Shown piece by piece: positions 1 to 13,533 of a DNA stretch of 64,000 nucleotides; the first letter of the stretch is position 1; every line of letters begins with the position of its first letter. Below the pieces are notes generated by a model that saw only the letters and a program-made list of their open reading frames with translations, was not told the DNA's origin and did no database searches. This DNA is from Bacillus sp. NP157 (GTDB lineage Bacteria > Pseudomonadota > Gammaproteobacteria > Xanthomonadales > Rhodanobacteraceae), in assembly GCA_018889975.1 (NCBI GenBank), contig CP076546.1, forward strand, positions 4,495,001 through 4,559,000, written 5' to 3'. The position numbers were made by a program, and so were the translations under genes.

Positions 1-1062
<1,062 letters not shown>

Positions 1063-1182
1063 TATAACCCCAAGACGCTTCACCGTCTTAACTCAAGCTT
1101 CGATCCGGACGTTCCCGGACGCTTGTCACTCGTTTACACCCTCTGTGGAGCCGGCGCTCGAAAAGCGCTGCTCCCACCCCTT

Positions 1183-1299
1183 CCCTGGCGGCTATAGCGG
1201 CGTGGTCCCACCTGATCCCATCCCGAACTCAGAAGTGAAACGCGCATGCGCCGATGGTAGTGTGGCTCAAGCCATGCAAGAGTAGGTCACCGCCAGGGG
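1183..1299 (+). rRNA. rrf: 5S ribosomal RNA
   Basis: A 5S rRNA about 117 nt long, closed by a terminal helix pairing CCCTGGCG at the 5' end with CGCCAGGGG at the 3' end. It carries the typical internal block with CCCATCCCGAACTCAGAAG. It lies about 120 nt after the 23S end and is followed directly by a strong terminator, the standard end of an rRNA operon. Confidence 0.95.
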
Positions 1300-1310
1300 C
1301 TTTATCCTGG

Positions 1311-1344
1311 AAACCCGGTCTCATCTGAGACCGGGTTTTCTTTT
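1311..1344 (+). terminator. rRNA operon rho-independent terminator
   Basis: A 13-bp perfect stem (AAACCCGGTCTCA pairing with TGAGACCGGGTTT) with a very short loop is followed by a T-rich run, 10 nt after the 5S rRNA. Confidence 0.9.
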
Positions 1345-1362
1345 GCCTGCGATTTGGATCGC

Positions 1363-1440
1363 TGTAGGAGCGCGCCTGCGCGCGATTTGCCCCTCGGCTT
1401 CACCGCGTCGTTGGCTTTCGCGCGCAGGCGCGCTCCTACA
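1363..1440. repeat. REPIN (inverted REP pair)
   Basis: A forward REP at 1363-1385 (starts TGTAGGAGCGCG, ends CTGCGCGCGA) faces a reverse-complement copy at 1418-1440, with 32 nt between. The outer ends carry TGTAGG, as in every other pair here. It sits between the rRNA terminator and glpR, and its right end overlaps an ATG at 1440 that is unlikely to be the glpR start. Confidence 0.9.
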
Positions 1441-1472
1441 TGTCATTGGGTTTCATCGGGTACGCTTACGCC

Positions 1473-2246
1473 ATGACTACGGATCTACGCCTTAACCGTC
1501 GCCAGGAAGAGCTTGTCGCGATCGTCCAGCGCGAGGGCTTCGTCGCCGTCGACGAGCTGGCCACGCATTTCGACGTGGCGCCGCAGACCATTCGCCGCGA
1601 CCTCAACCTGCTTGCCGATGGCGGCCTGATTCGCCGTTACCACGGCGGCGTCAGCGCGCCCTCCAGCATCGAGAACGTGGCCTACGCGGCCCGGCAGACG
1701 CTGCAGGCGGCGGAGAAGAACCGCATCGCCAGCGCCATTGCCGCGCATATCCCCGATGGATCCTCGATCTTCATCAACCTCGGTACCACCAACGAGGGGG
1801 TAGGGCGTGCGCTTCTCGAGCACCGCAACCTCCGCGTCATCACCAACAACCTCAATATCGCCATCCTGCTCAGCGACAACCCCACCTTCGAGGTGATCGT
1901 CGCCGGCGGGGTCGTGCGTGGGCGCGACCACGGCGTCACCGGCGAAACCACGATCGACCTGATCCGCCAGTTCAAGGTGGACTACGGGATCATCGGTATC
2001 TCCGGGATCGAGCTGGACGGTACGCTGCTCGACTTCGACTTTCACGAGGTCCGCGTCGCCCAGGCGATCGTCGAACATTCCCGCCAGGTCATCCTGGGCG
2101 CCGACCATACGAAGATCGGGCGCAACGCCATGGTCAAGCTGGGCGACTTCTCGCGGATCGACGCCTGGTACACCGACAAGGCGCCGCCGGAGGAGTTGGT
2201 GCCCGTGCTGGCTGCCGCCGGCACCCAGCTGCATATTGCCGAGTAG
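1473..2246 (+). CDS. glpR: DeoR-family glycerol-3-phosphate regulon repressor GlpR
   Basis: A 257-aa DeoR/GlpR-family repressor. It has an N-terminal winged helix-turn-helix (about residues 5-57, with ELATHFDVAPQTIRRDLN as recognition segment), then a sugar-phosphate-sensing DeoR C-terminal domain (about 75-235). The family senses glycerol-3-phosphate and represses the glp genes, and glpD, glpF and glpK follow directly. I start at ATG 1473 because it opens a normal DeoR N-terminus (MTTDLRLNRRQEEL). The in-frame ATG at 1440 is formed at a repeat edge. The stop TAG at 2244-2246 lies inside the next REP, so the repeat set the present C-terminus. Confidence 0.9.
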   Translation: MTTDLRLNRRQEELVAIVQREGFVAVDELATHFDVAPQTIRRDLNLLADGGLIRRYHGGVSAPSSIENVAYAARQTLQAAEKNRIASAIAAHIPDGSSIFINLGTTNEGVGRALLEHRNLRVITNNLNIAILLSDNPTFEVIVAGGVVRGRDHGVTGETTIDLIRQFKVDYGIIGISGIELDGTLLDFDFHEVRVAQAIVEHSRQVILGADHTKIGRNAMVKLGDFSRIDAWYTDKAPPEELVPVLAAAGTQLHIAE

Positions 2247-2389
2247 GAGCGCGCCTGCGCGCGATGGGTCCTGACGTATTGCAGCTAGCTCATCTTCATC
2301 GCCCTCGGCTCATCCTCATCGCGCTAGTCATCCTGATCGCCCGTGCCTCATCGCTTCGTTGGCTTCTCGCGCGCAGGCGCGCTCCTACA
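2243..2389. repeat. REPIN downstream of glpR
   Basis: A forward REP at 2243-2264 and its inverted partner at 2367-2389. The forward copy contributes the glpR stop codon. The 100 nt between hold a degenerate direct repeat of the type CTCATCNTCATCGC, with no gene visible. Confidence 0.88.
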
Positions 2390-2570
2390 GGGGCGGGCCT
2401 GTGGGGTGGTTTACGCTGCGTTGCAGCGTGCGATGTTCGTTTGTGTTCGAATATGCTCCTTTGACGCCAGCGAAGCGTGTCCTGTCGTGTGAAATGTTCG
2501 TTATCGAACGTACCCGAGCGTAGGGTTTTACGCGTGCAGGCACCTTCGCCCCTATTGAGCGGAGCGTGTA
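2390..2570 (+). promoter_or_regulatory. glpD upstream control region with GlpR operators
   Basis: No gene is seen between glpR and glpD. The strongest signal is the near-perfect palindrome TGTTCGTTATCGAACG at about 2495-2510, which matches the known GlpR operator pattern (TGTTCG, A/T-rich centre, CGAACA). A weaker site, ATGTTCG with GTGTTCGAAT, lies at 2433-2453. This fits repression of glpD, and probably glpFK, by the adjacent glpR product. I could not assign a convincing -35/-10 pair. Confidence 0.7.
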
Positions 2571-4088
2571 ATGGTTGAGCAGGTCGATGTCCTGGTGGTT
2601 GGCGGTGGCGTAAACGGCGTGGGTATTGCCCGCGACGCGGTAGGGCGCGGGCTGTCGGTTTGGCTGTGCGAGCGCGACGACCTGGCTTCGCACACTTCAA
2701 GTGCGGCGACGAAGCTTATCCACGGTGGCCTGCGCTACCTCGAGCAATTCGAATTCGCCCTGGTCGGCAAGGCGCTGGCCGAGCGCGAAGTGCTGCTGCG
2801 TGCCGCACCGCACATCATCTGGCCGCTTCGCTTCGTCCTCCCGCACCAGCCGCACCTGCGCCCGGCGTGGATGATCCGGATCGGCCTGTTCCTCTACGAC
2901 CATCTCGGCCGCGGTCGCCGCACGCTGCCCGGTTCGCGCCGCGTCCGCTTTGCCAAGCACGTCACCGGCGAACCGATGCGTGCCGAGTTCACCCAGGGCT
3001 TCGTCTATTCGGATGCGTGGGTCCAGGACGCACGCCTGGTGGTGCTCAACGCCATGGACGCCGTGCACCGCGGTGCGAAGATCGAGACCCATACGCGTTG
3101 CGTCAGCGCACGCCGCGATGGCGATGCGTGGATCGCCGAGCTCGAAGCACGCGATGGTACCCGCCACTTCGTCCGTGCCCGCTCGCTGGTGAACGCGGCC
3201 GGCCCGTGGGCGGCCAGCTTCCTCGACGACGTCGCCCACGTGAAGCACACGCACAGCCTGCGCCTGATCAAGGGCAGCCACATCGTTGTGCCGAAGATCT
3301 TCGACCACCGCTACGCGTACATCTTCCAGCAGCCTGACCGCCGCATCGTGTTCGCCATCCCCTATGAGCGCGACTTCACCCTGATCGGCACCACCGACAT
3401 CGAGTACAAGGCCGACCCGTCGCATCCCACCATCGACGCGGAGGAAACCCAGTACCTGTGCGAGGCGGTCAACCGCTACTTCAAGAAGCAGCTGACCCCG
3501 AAGGATGTCGTCTGGAGCTATAGCGGCGTACGTCCCCTCCTGCAGGACGAAGCGGGCAGCGCCTCGGAAGTCACGCGCGATTACCTGCTGGATATCGACC
3601 AGACCGGTGGTGCACCGTTGCTCAATGTCTTCGGCGGCAAGCTCACCACGTTCCGCAAGCTCTCCGAGGAGGCGGTCGACAAGCTCGCCCCGCTGCTGGG
3701 CAACGACAAGCCGGCCTGGACGGCCGACGCGAGGCCGCTGCCCGGCGGTGGCGAGCGTGACATCGACGCCCTCACCGACGACATCCGCGCGTCGCGTCCG
3801 TGGCTGCCGGAAGCCTTCGCCTGGCGCCTCACCCATATGTACGGCACCCGTGCGCGCGACCTGCTGGGCGAAGCCAACGGGCTCGACGCGCTGGGCAAGC
3901 ATTTCGGCTCCGACCTGTACCAGGCCGAGGTGGATTACCTCGTGCGCCACGAATGGGCCACCGAAGCCGAAGATATCCTCTGGCGGCGTAGCAAGATCGG
4001 CCTGCGCGTCGGTCCGGACGATGTCCGCCGCCTCACCGAATACCTGGATCAGCGGGTGCCCAAGGCCCCGACGACCCCCACCCCGTAA
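2571..4088 (+). CDS. glpD: Aerobic glycerol-3-phosphate dehydrogenase
   Basis: A 505-aa FAD-dependent dehydrogenase, close to E. coli GlpD (501 aa). It oxidises sn-glycerol-3-phosphate to dihydroxyacetone phosphate and passes electrons to the quinone pool at the inner membrane. The Rossmann FAD motif VVGGGVNGVGIARDA lies at residues 9-23, followed by the DAO-fold substrate domain and a C-terminal helical cap (about 395-500). A GGAGCG element precedes the ATG. It lies downstream of glpR and its operator, and upstream of glpF and glpK, so the cluster covers glycerol uptake, phosphorylation and oxidation. Confidence 0.97.
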   Translation: MVEQVDVLVVGGGVNGVGIARDAVGRGLSVWLCERDDLASHTSSAATKLIHGGLRYLEQFEFALVGKALAEREVLLRAAPHIIWPLRFVLPHQPHLRPAWMIRIGLFLYDHLGRGRRTLPGSRRVRFAKHVTGEPMRAEFTQGFVYSDAWVQDARLVVLNAMDAVHRGAKIETHTRCVSARRDGDAWIAELEARDGTRHFVRARSLVNAAGPWAASFLDDVAHVKHTHSLRLIKGSHIVVPKIFDHRYAYIFQQPDRRIVFAIPYERDFTLIGTTDIEYKADPSHPTIDAEETQYLCEAVNRYFKKQLTPKDVVWSYSGVRPLLQDEAGSASEVTRDYLLDIDQTGGAPLLNVFGGKLTTFRKLSEEAVDKLAPLLGNDKPAWTADARPLPGGGERDIDALTDDIRASRPWLPEAFAWRLTHMYGTRARDLLGEANGLDALGKHFGSDLYQAEVDYLVRHEWATEAEDILWRRSKIGLRVGPDDVRRLTEYLDQRVPKAPTTPTP

Positions 4089-4133
4089 CGCCCCGGCGCT
4101 ACCCCAACCATGAAACCGATGGAGAGACGGATC

Positions 4134-6487
<2,354 letters not shown>

Positions 6488-6500
6488 TCGTGTGGGCATA

Positions 6501-6540
6501 AAAAAACGGGGCGGCGCAGTGATGCGCCGCCCCGTTTTTC
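6501..6540. terminator. Bidirectional terminator between glpK and the PfkB kinase
   Basis: A 13-bp perfect stem (ACGGGGCGGCGCA / TGCGCCGCCCCGT) with a 4-nt loop is flanked by AAAAAA on the left and TTTTT on the right. It can end both the rightward glp transcript and the leftward kinase transcript. Confidence 0.92.
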
Positions 6541-6548
6541 ATGCAGCT

Positions 6549-7496
6549 TTACGCCGATGCCTGGCCGAACTCGTAACCGAACTGGTCCTTGAACTCCGCC
6601 ACGAACTGCTCGTAGGTGAAGTACTGGTTCTGCGTGCCCGGGTGTTCGACTTTCAGTGCGCCCATGAGCGAGGCCATGCGGCCGACGGTGGCCCAGTCGT
6701 AGTCCTTCATGATGCCGAAGATCAGGCCGGCGCGGTACGCGTCGCCGCAACCGGTCGGGTCGACCACCTGGCGCTCGCGGGCCGGCGGGATGGTGATGGT
6801 TTCGCCACCGGCGTGGATCATCGAACCACGCGGGCCGACGGTCACGATGTAGGCCTTCACCTTGGAGGCGATGGTCGCGGCATCCCAACCGGTGCGCTGC
6901 TGCAGCAGCTGCGACTCGTAGTCGTTGACGATGACGTAGGTCGACTTCTCGATCATCGAGCGGAACTCGTCGCCGTTGAACAGCGGCATCGCCTGGCCCG
7001 GATCGAAGATGAAGGGCACGCCGCGCGCGGCGAACTCGTCCACGTGCTGCAGCATGGCTTCGCGGCCATCCGGTGCGACGATGCCGAACTCGTAGTCGGG
7101 GATGTCCCGCACGTGGTTGTCGTGCGCGTTGGACATGGCGCCCGGGTGGAACGCGGTGATCTGGTTGTTATCCAGGTCGGTGGTGATGAAGCACTGCGGC
7201 GTGAACATGTCGTCGTACTGGCGCACGCCGTCGAGGCGGATGCCGTGCTTTTCCATGTGCGCGCGGTACGGGGCGAAATCCTGGCCGACGGTGGCCACGG
7301 GCATCGGCTCGCCGCCGAGCAGCTTCAGGTTGTAGGCGATGTTGCCGGCGCAGCCGCCGAACTCGCGACGCATCGCCGGGACCAGGAACGACACGTTCAG
7401 GATGTGCACCTGATCCGGAATGATGTGGTTCTTGAACTGGTCCTGGAACACCATGATGGTGTCATAGGCGAGCGATCCGCAGATTACGGCAGTCAT
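6549..7496 (-). CDS. PfkB/ribokinase-family kinase, adenosine-kinase-like
   Basis: A 315-aa PfkB-family small-molecule kinase. Visible marks are the N-terminal glycine-rich segment (FGGCAGNIAYNLKLLGG, about residues 46-62) and the C-terminal catalytic motif DPTGCGDAYRAGL (about 246-258), whose GD aspartate is the base in this family. The overall sequence resembles the prokaryotic adenosine kinase-like branch more than fructokinase or ribokinase, but the substrate cannot be read from sequence. It is monocistronic, convergent with glpK and divergent from mreB. Confidence 0.85.
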   Translation of the reverse strand: MTAVICGSLAYDTIMVFQDQFKNHIIPDQVHILNVSFLVPAMRREFGGCAGNIAYNLKLLGGEPMPVATVGQDFAPYRAHMEKHGIRLDGVRQYDDMFTPQCFITTDLDNNQITAFHPGAMSNAHDNHVRDIPDYEFGIVAPDGREAMLQHVDEFAARGVPFIFDPGQAMPLFNGDEFRSMIEKSTYVIVNDYESQLLQQRTGWDAATIASKVKAYIVTVGPRGSMIHAGGETITIPPARERQVVDPTGCGDAYRAGLIFGIMKDYDWATVGRMASLMGALKVEHPGTQNQYFTYEQFVAEFKDQFGYEFGQASA

Positions 7497-7588
7497 CGTG
7501 TAAGCAACCCTGAATAAGATGATCCGGAACGGCTTCCGGCAAACCGGCGGATCGTACTAAAAATCGCCGGTCGAGGCGACCTCCGCAT

Positions 7589-7618
7589 TTGCGTACAGAT
7601 TTACGGGATCGGTACAGG
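7589..7618 (+). promoter_or_regulatory. Candidate mreB promoter
   Basis: TTGCGT at 7589-7594 and TACAGG at 7613-7618, 18 nt apart, resemble a sigma-70 promoter in the 240-nt divergent gap upstream of mreB. Only sequence similarity supports it. Confidence 0.3.
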
Positions 7619-7656
7619 ATTCGCACGCATCATTCAGACTTACAAGGCTTTCTTAA

Positions 7657-8784
<1,128 letters not shown>

Positions 8785-8822
8785 TGGACGCGCGCGCCGC
8801 GTCGGCCTGGGCGCGCTAATCC

Positions 8823-9854
8823 ATGGCCCTCAATCGCGACGACAAGTCGCCGTTGTTCTCGCCCGGCGTGGCGGGAACGCTGCGCCTGATCGTTTACCTC
8901 GCGCTCGCCTGCGTGCTGATGGTCCTCGACCATCGCGGCGGCTGGCTGGCGAACGTCCGTTACGGGCTGTCGATCATCGTCGAGCCCGTCTACCGGATCG
9001 CCGGCCTGCCTTCGCAGGGCTTCCAGGCGGCGACGGTGGCGTTCGCCGATCGGCAGCGCCTCACCGAGGCCAACCAGCGCCTGCGTGAAGACCTGCTGCT
9101 GGCCAACGCCAAGCTCAACCGCATGGCCTCGGTCGCCGAGCAGAACACCCGCCTGAAGGAACTGCTGGACACCCAGCACAGCCTGTCGATCAGCGTGCAG
9201 CTCGCCCGCCTGATCGGCGTGGACCTCGGAACCTTCCGCCATCGCATCGTGCTGAACCTCGGCTCGCGCGACCAGGTGAAGCCGGGCCAGGTGGTGATCG
9301 ATGCGCGCGGCGTCATGGGCCAGATCGTCGAAGTGATGCCGACCACCTCGGTGGCGATGCTGATCACCGATCCGAACCACGCCATCCCGGTCACGATCGA
9401 ACGCACCGGCCTGCGCACCGTGGCCTACGGCTCGCGTGCGGGCGACATGCTCTCGCTGCCGAACATCCCGGTCTCGGCCGACGTGCAGGCCGGCGACAAG
9501 CTGGTCACCTCGGGCCTGGGCGGGCGTTTCCCGCCGGGCTTCCCCGTGGGCGTGGTCCGCGACGTGGGCCAGACCCCGTCGGGCACCTTCCTGTCGGCCA
9601 ATGCCGTGCCCTCGGCCGACCTCGACCGCAGCGAAGACGTCTTGCTGCTGCACGACCTGGCCGAGCCCGCGGGACCGCCCGATGTCGCCCAGCCGGTCGG
9701 TCCGCCGCCGGGCCTGGCCCCGGATCCGAACGCACCGGCGCCGTCCAGCTCCAGCGCCGCGCCACGCCCGACCCTGCCGTCGGTGACCTCGCCGACCGTC
9801 AGTGGCGCGCCGGCACGCACTTCTTCCACCGGTCGCAGCGGGGCCACGCCATGA
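8823..9854 (+). CDS. mreC: Rod-shape-determining protein MreC
   Basis: A 343-aa bitopic inner-membrane protein. It has one transmembrane helix (about residues 17-37), a periplasmic coiled coil (about 65-112), and the two beta-barrel MreC domains to about 275. MreC bridges MreB filaments to PBP2. The last 65 residues are a Pro/Ala/Ser-rich tail, probably disordered. It follows mreB by 38 nt, and its stop overlaps the mreD start (ATGA at 9851-9854). Confidence 0.94.
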   Translation: MALNRDDKSPLFSPGVAGTLRLIVYLALACVLMVLDHRGGWLANVRYGLSIIVEPVYRIAGLPSQGFQAATVAFADRQRLTEANQRLREDLLLANAKLNRMASVAEQNTRLKELLDTQHSLSISVQLARLIGVDLGTFRHRIVLNLGSRDQVKPGQVVIDARGVMGQIVEVMPTTSVAMLITDPNHAIPVTIERTGLRTVAYGSRAGDMLSLPNIPVSADVQAGDKLVTSGLGGRFPPGFPVGVVRDVGQTPSGTFLSANAVPSADLDRSEDVLLLHDLAEPAGPPDVAQPVGPPPGLAPDPNAPAPSSSSAAPRPTLPSVTSPTVSGAPARTSSTGRSGATP

Positions 9855-10342
9855 ACAAGACGCGCGTCCGCCAGCTCTGGTTCGCCGCCACGCTGCTCGC
9901 CTCGCTGTTCCTGATGCTGATCCCGCTGCCGGGTCCGCTCACCCCGTTCAAGCCGTACTGGCCTGCGCTGGTGCTGCTGTACTGGTGCCTGCAGTCGGGC
10001 GATCGGGTCGGCCTCGGCCTCGCCTTCTGCCTGGGTGTCGGCGCGGACCTGTTCAACGGCGTGGTGCTCGGCGAACAGGCCATGCGCCTCACCGCGATGG
10101 TCTTCATCGCGCTGCGTTTCCGCTCGCGCCTGCGCTTCTTCCCGATGTGGCAGCAGACCCTGGCGGTGCTCGCCTTCCTGCTCAACGACCGCATCCTGCT
10201 GCTGCTCATCCGCGTGTTCGGCGGCGATCCGTTGCCGCCGCCGGAGTACTGGATCTCGCCGTTCGTCGGCGCGGCCCTGTGGCCGTTCCTGTTCCTGATC
10301 CTCGACGACCTGCGCGCGCGATTGCGCATCCACGAAGCATGA
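9851..10342 (+). CDS. mreD: Rod-shape-determining membrane protein MreD
   Basis: A 163-aa polytopic inner-membrane protein with about five hydrophobic segments, matching MreD (E. coli 162 aa). It is part of the elongasome with MreC, RodA and PBP2. It overlaps mreC and mrdA by ATGA junctions at both ends, which implies translational coupling. Confidence 0.93.
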   Translation: MNKTRVRQLWFAATLLASLFLMLIPLPGPLTPFKPYWPALVLLYWCLQSGDRVGLGLAFCLGVGADLFNGVVLGEQAMRLTAMVFIALRFRSRLRFFPMWQQTLAVLAFLLNDRILLLLIRVFGGDPLPPPEYWISPFVGAALWPFLFLILDDLRARLRIHEA

Positions 10343-12354
10343 GCAGGCGGCGCGCCTCCATCAAGGAAGTGCGCGGTGAGGTGGCGTTGTTCCGCCGCCG
10401 CGCGCTGGCCGGGTTTGCCCTGATCCTGATGGGCCTGGCCGCCGTGTGCGCGCGCTACGTGTACCTGCAGGTCTACCACCACGACGAATTCGCCGCGCGT
10501 TCGGAACAGAACCGGATCAAGCCGCGCGCGATCCCGCCGGCGCGTGGCCTGATCTACGACCGCAACGGCGTGCTGCTGGCCGACAACGTGCCCGCGTTCC
10601 GCCTGGAAGTGACGCCGGAACAGGTCGGCGACATGGACAAGATGCTCGCCGAGCTGGGTGCCGTCGTGCCGATCAGCGACGACGACATCACCCTGTTCAA
10701 GAAGCAGGTGAAGCAGGGCCGCCGGTTCGAAGGCGTGCCGCTGAAGCTCAAGCTCACCGAAGACGAAATCGGCCGTTTCGCCGTGAATCGCTGGCGATTC
10801 CCCGGCGTGGACGTGGTCCCGTACCTCACCCGGCGCTACCCGATGGGGCCCGAGTTCGCCCACGTGATCGGCTATGTGAGCCGCATCGATTCGGACGACC
10901 TCGATCGCATGGACGACGAGGAAGAGGCCAGCTACAAGGGCACCACCCACATCGGCCGGATCGGGATCGAGCGCTCCTACGAGAAGCTGCTGCACGGTGC
11001 GCCGGGCTATGAGCTGGTCGAGGTCAACGCCGACGGCCGCACCCAGGCCGTGCTCGACACCACGCCGCCGACGCCGGGCAAGAACATCTACCTGTCGATC
11101 GACACGCGCCTGCAGAAGGCCGCGCTGGAAGGCCTCGCGGGACGCCCCGGCGCCGCCATCGCGATCGATCCGCGCAACGGCCAGGTGCTCGCGTTCGCCA
11201 GCTTCCCCACCTTCGATCCCAACCTGTTCGTCAACGGCATCAGCTCGGCCGACTACAAGTCGCTGACCACCGATCCGGACAAGCCGCTGTACAACCGCGC
11301 CCTGCGCGGCGTGTACCCGCCGGGCTCGACGGTGAAGCCGCTGCTGGCCCTGGGTGGCCTCACCCTCGGCCTGCGCCGCCCCAGCGACACCGTGTTCTCG
11401 AACGGCCAGTTCTGCATCCCGGGACAGAGCCGCTGCTACCGCGACGACGATCGCGGCGGCAACGGCACGGTCAACATGATGCAGGCGATCGAGCATTCGA
11501 CGAACACGTATTTCTACAAGCTCGCGCTGGACATGGGCATCGATCGCCTTTCGGGCTGGATGTCGAAGTTCAGCTTCGGCAGCAAGACCGGCATCGATCT
11601 GGTCGGCGAAGCCGAGGGCGTGTTGCCGTCGCGCGAGTGGAAGGCGAAGCGTTCGAAGGCGGGCTGGTTCCCGGGTGAGACGATCATCGCCGGCATCGGC
11701 CAGGGTTACTGGGCGGTGACGCCGATCCAACTGGCCCATGCGATCGCCACCTTCGCCGGCCATGGCGTGCCGTATGCGCCGCACCTGCTGCTGGACACCC
11801 AGGACGGCGTCGACAGCCCGCGCGTCGCCCAGTCGTTCCCGCCGGAAGGGCCCTCGGTGGTCCGCCGCGACAGCGACTGGCAGGCGGTGAACCAGGGCAT
11901 GATCGACGTGATCAACTCGGGCAAGGGCACCGGCAAGAAGGTCGGCATCGGCTTCCCCTACGTGATGGCGGGCAAGAGCGGTACGGCCGAGCGTTTCTCG
12001 CGCAAGACCGACGCCTACGACAACAACAAGAACAGCGCCTACCTGGCCTCGCGCCATCGTGCGTGGTTCATCGCGTACACCCCGGCGGAAGACCCGAAGA
12101 TCGCCGTCGCCGTGCTGCTCGAAGCCGGTGCATGGGGCGCGCAGGATTCCGGCCCGATCGTGCGCAAGATCCTTGACCAGTGGGTGGTCAACTCGGGCGG
12201 CCCGCGTCCGGAAGCGTTGCCGCCGGGCCCGATCGCCACCTCGGATGCGCCGATCGAAAGCGCGCCGGCCAGCGACGACAGCGTGCAGGGCGCACAGCCG
12301 GCGTCGTCCTCCAGCAGCGAGCCGCCGCCGGACGATAACGGTGAGGACCAGTAA
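10339..12354 (+). CDS. mrdA: Penicillin-binding protein 2, elongasome transpeptidase
   Basis: A 671-aa class B PBP that cross-links peptidoglycan during elongation with RodA. It has one N-terminal transmembrane anchor (about residues 18-40), a pedestal/dimerisation domain with RGLIYDRNG near 66, and the transpeptidase domain. Active-site motifs are S330-T-V-K333, an SxN-type motif (STN in EHSTNTYFY), and K546-S-G-T. The C-terminal 45 residues are Pro/Ser/Asp-rich. The start ATG 10339 overlaps the mreD stop (ATGA). Confidence 0.96.
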   Translation: MSRRRASIKEVRGEVALFRRRALAGFALILMGLAAVCARYVYLQVYHHDEFAARSEQNRIKPRAIPPARGLIYDRNGVLLADNVPAFRLEVTPEQVGDMDKMLAELGAVVPISDDDITLFKKQVKQGRRFEGVPLKLKLTEDEIGRFAVNRWRFPGVDVVPYLTRRYPMGPEFAHVIGYVSRIDSDDLDRMDDEEEASYKGTTHIGRIGIERSYEKLLHGAPGYELVEVNADGRTQAVLDTTPPTPGKNIYLSIDTRLQKAALEGLAGRPGAAIAIDPRNGQVLAFASFPTFDPNLFVNGISSADYKSLTTDPDKPLYNRALRGVYPPGSTVKPLLALGGLTLGLRRPSDTVFSNGQFCIPGQSRCYRDDDRGGNGTVNMMQAIEHSTNTYFYKLALDMGIDRLSGWMSKFSFGSKTGIDLVGEAEGVLPSREWKAKRSKAGWFPGETIIAGIGQGYWAVTPIQLAHAIATFAGHGVPYAPHLLLDTQDGVDSPRVAQSFPPEGPSVVRRDSDWQAVNQGMIDVINSGKGTGKKVGIGFPYVMAGKSGTAERFSRKTDAYDNNKNSAYLASRHRAWFIAYTPAEDPKIAVAVLLEAGAWGAQDSGPIVRKILDQWVVNSGGPRPEALPPGPIATSDAPIESAPASDDSVQGAQPASSSSSEPPPDDNGEDQ

Positions 12355-12355
12355 C

Positions 12356-13471
12356 GTGCTTGAGCAACTCACCGTCCGCCTGAAACGCTTCGGCCTGCGC
12401 CTGTTGACCCGGCCGCGGCTGGACCTGCCGCTGTTGCTGGCGTTGTTCCTGCTGGCCTGCGCCGGCCTCGCCACGCTGTACAGCGCGGGCGGCGGCAACT
12501 ATTCGCTGGTCGGCGGCCAGGCCGCGCGCTTCGTGCTCGGCGCGGTGCTGCTGGTGGTCATCTCGCGCATCCCGCCGCCGGTGCTGCGCTCGTGGACGCC
12601 GTGGCTGTATGCCGGCAGCACGGCGCTGTTGGTGGTGGTCGCCGCGCTGGGCGAGGGCAGGGGCGCGTACCGCTGGCTCGACCTCGGCGTGATGCGTTTC
12701 CAGCCGTCCGAGTTGCTGAAGCTGACCATGCCGATGATGGTGGCGTGGTACCTGCATCCGCGGCAGCTGCCGCCGAGCTGGAAAGACATCATCGTGGTCG
12801 GCCTGCTGATCGCTGTGCCAGCCGGCCTGATCGCCGAGCAGCCCGACCTAGGCACGGCGCTACTGGTGGCCGGGGCAGGCGCGTTCGCGCTGTTCCTCTC
12901 GGGCATGGCCTGGTGGCGGATCGGCTTGCTGGTCGGTAGCGTGGGTGCGGCGATCCCGGTGGCCTGGCAGTTCCTCCACGAATACCAGCGCAACCGCGTG
13001 CGCACGCTGCTCGACCCGGAATCCGACCCGCTGGGCAACGGCTGGCACATCATCCAGTCGAAGATCGCGGTGGGCTCCGGTGGTGTGTTCGGCAAGGGCT
13101 GGCAGCACGGCACGCAGTCGCGCCTGGACTTCCTGCCCGAACACACCACCGACTTCATCTTCGCGGTGTTTTCCGAGGAATTCGGCCTGGTCGGCGTGCT
13201 CGCGATCATGCTGCTGTACGCCTTCATCATCGGCCGCTGCCTGTGGATCGCGATGAACGCGCGCGACACCTATTCGCGCCTGCTGGCCGGTGCAATCGGC
13301 ATGAGCTTTTTCGTGTACGTCGCCGTCAACGGCGGCATGGTCGCGGGCATCCTGCCGGTGGTCGGCGTGCCGATGCCGCTGGTCAGCTACGGCGGCACGT
13401 CGGCGGTGTCGCTGCTGACCGGCTTCGGCGTCCTGATGTCGATCCATGCCAATCGAAAACTGCACGATTAA
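12356..13471 (+). CDS. rodA: Peptidoglycan glycosyltransferase RodA
   Basis: A 371-aa SEDS-family polytopic glycosyltransferase, matching E. coli RodA (370 aa). It polymerises lipid II into glycan strands with PBP2. About ten hydrophobic helices are visible, and the C-terminal half holds conserved SEDS segments such as FLPEHTTDFIFAVFSEEFG and GVPMPLVSYGGTS. I choose GTG 12356, preceded by GGTGAGG at 12340-12346. A second in-frame GTG at 12341 would overlap mrdA. The gene touches mrdA and its stop overlaps a possible mltB start. Confidence 0.95.
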   Translation: MLEQLTVRLKRFGLRLLTRPRLDLPLLLALFLLACAGLATLYSAGGGNYSLVGGQAARFVLGAVLLVVISRIPPPVLRSWTPWLYAGSTALLVVVAALGEGRGAYRWLDLGVMRFQPSELLKLTMPMMVAWYLHPRQLPPSWKDIIVVGLLIAVPAGLIAEQPDLGTALLVAGAGAFALFLSGMAWWRIGLLVGSVGAAIPVAWQFLHEYQRNRVRTLLDPESDPLGNGWHIIQSKIAVGSGGVFGKGWQHGTQSRLDFLPEHTTDFIFAVFSEEFGLVGVLAIMLLYAFIIGRCLWIAMNARDTYSRLLAGAIGMSFFVYVAVNGGMVAGILPVVGVPMPLVSYGGTSAVSLLTGFGVLMSIHANRKLHD

Positions 13472-13533
13472 TGCCTGAACAGGCGCTCAATCCCGCCCCA
13501 GGCGTGCCTCGGCAGCGTGCTACGCTTCGGTGC

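Noticed and set aside
1485-2234. Long minus-strand frame opposite glpR
   Set aside because: It is a shadow frame with Asp/Val/Gly-rich composition; GlpR on the plus strand has full domain support.
2264-2464. Small forward frame between glpR and glpD
   Set aside because: It runs through REP sequence and degenerate repeats, lacks a ribosome-binding site and would overlap the GlpR operator region.
9799-12498. Very long open frame (899 codons) on the minus strand
   Set aside because: It lies opposite mreD, mrdA and rodA, has Arg/Ala/Gly-rich composition without any domain pattern, and arises from GC-rich third positions of the real genes.
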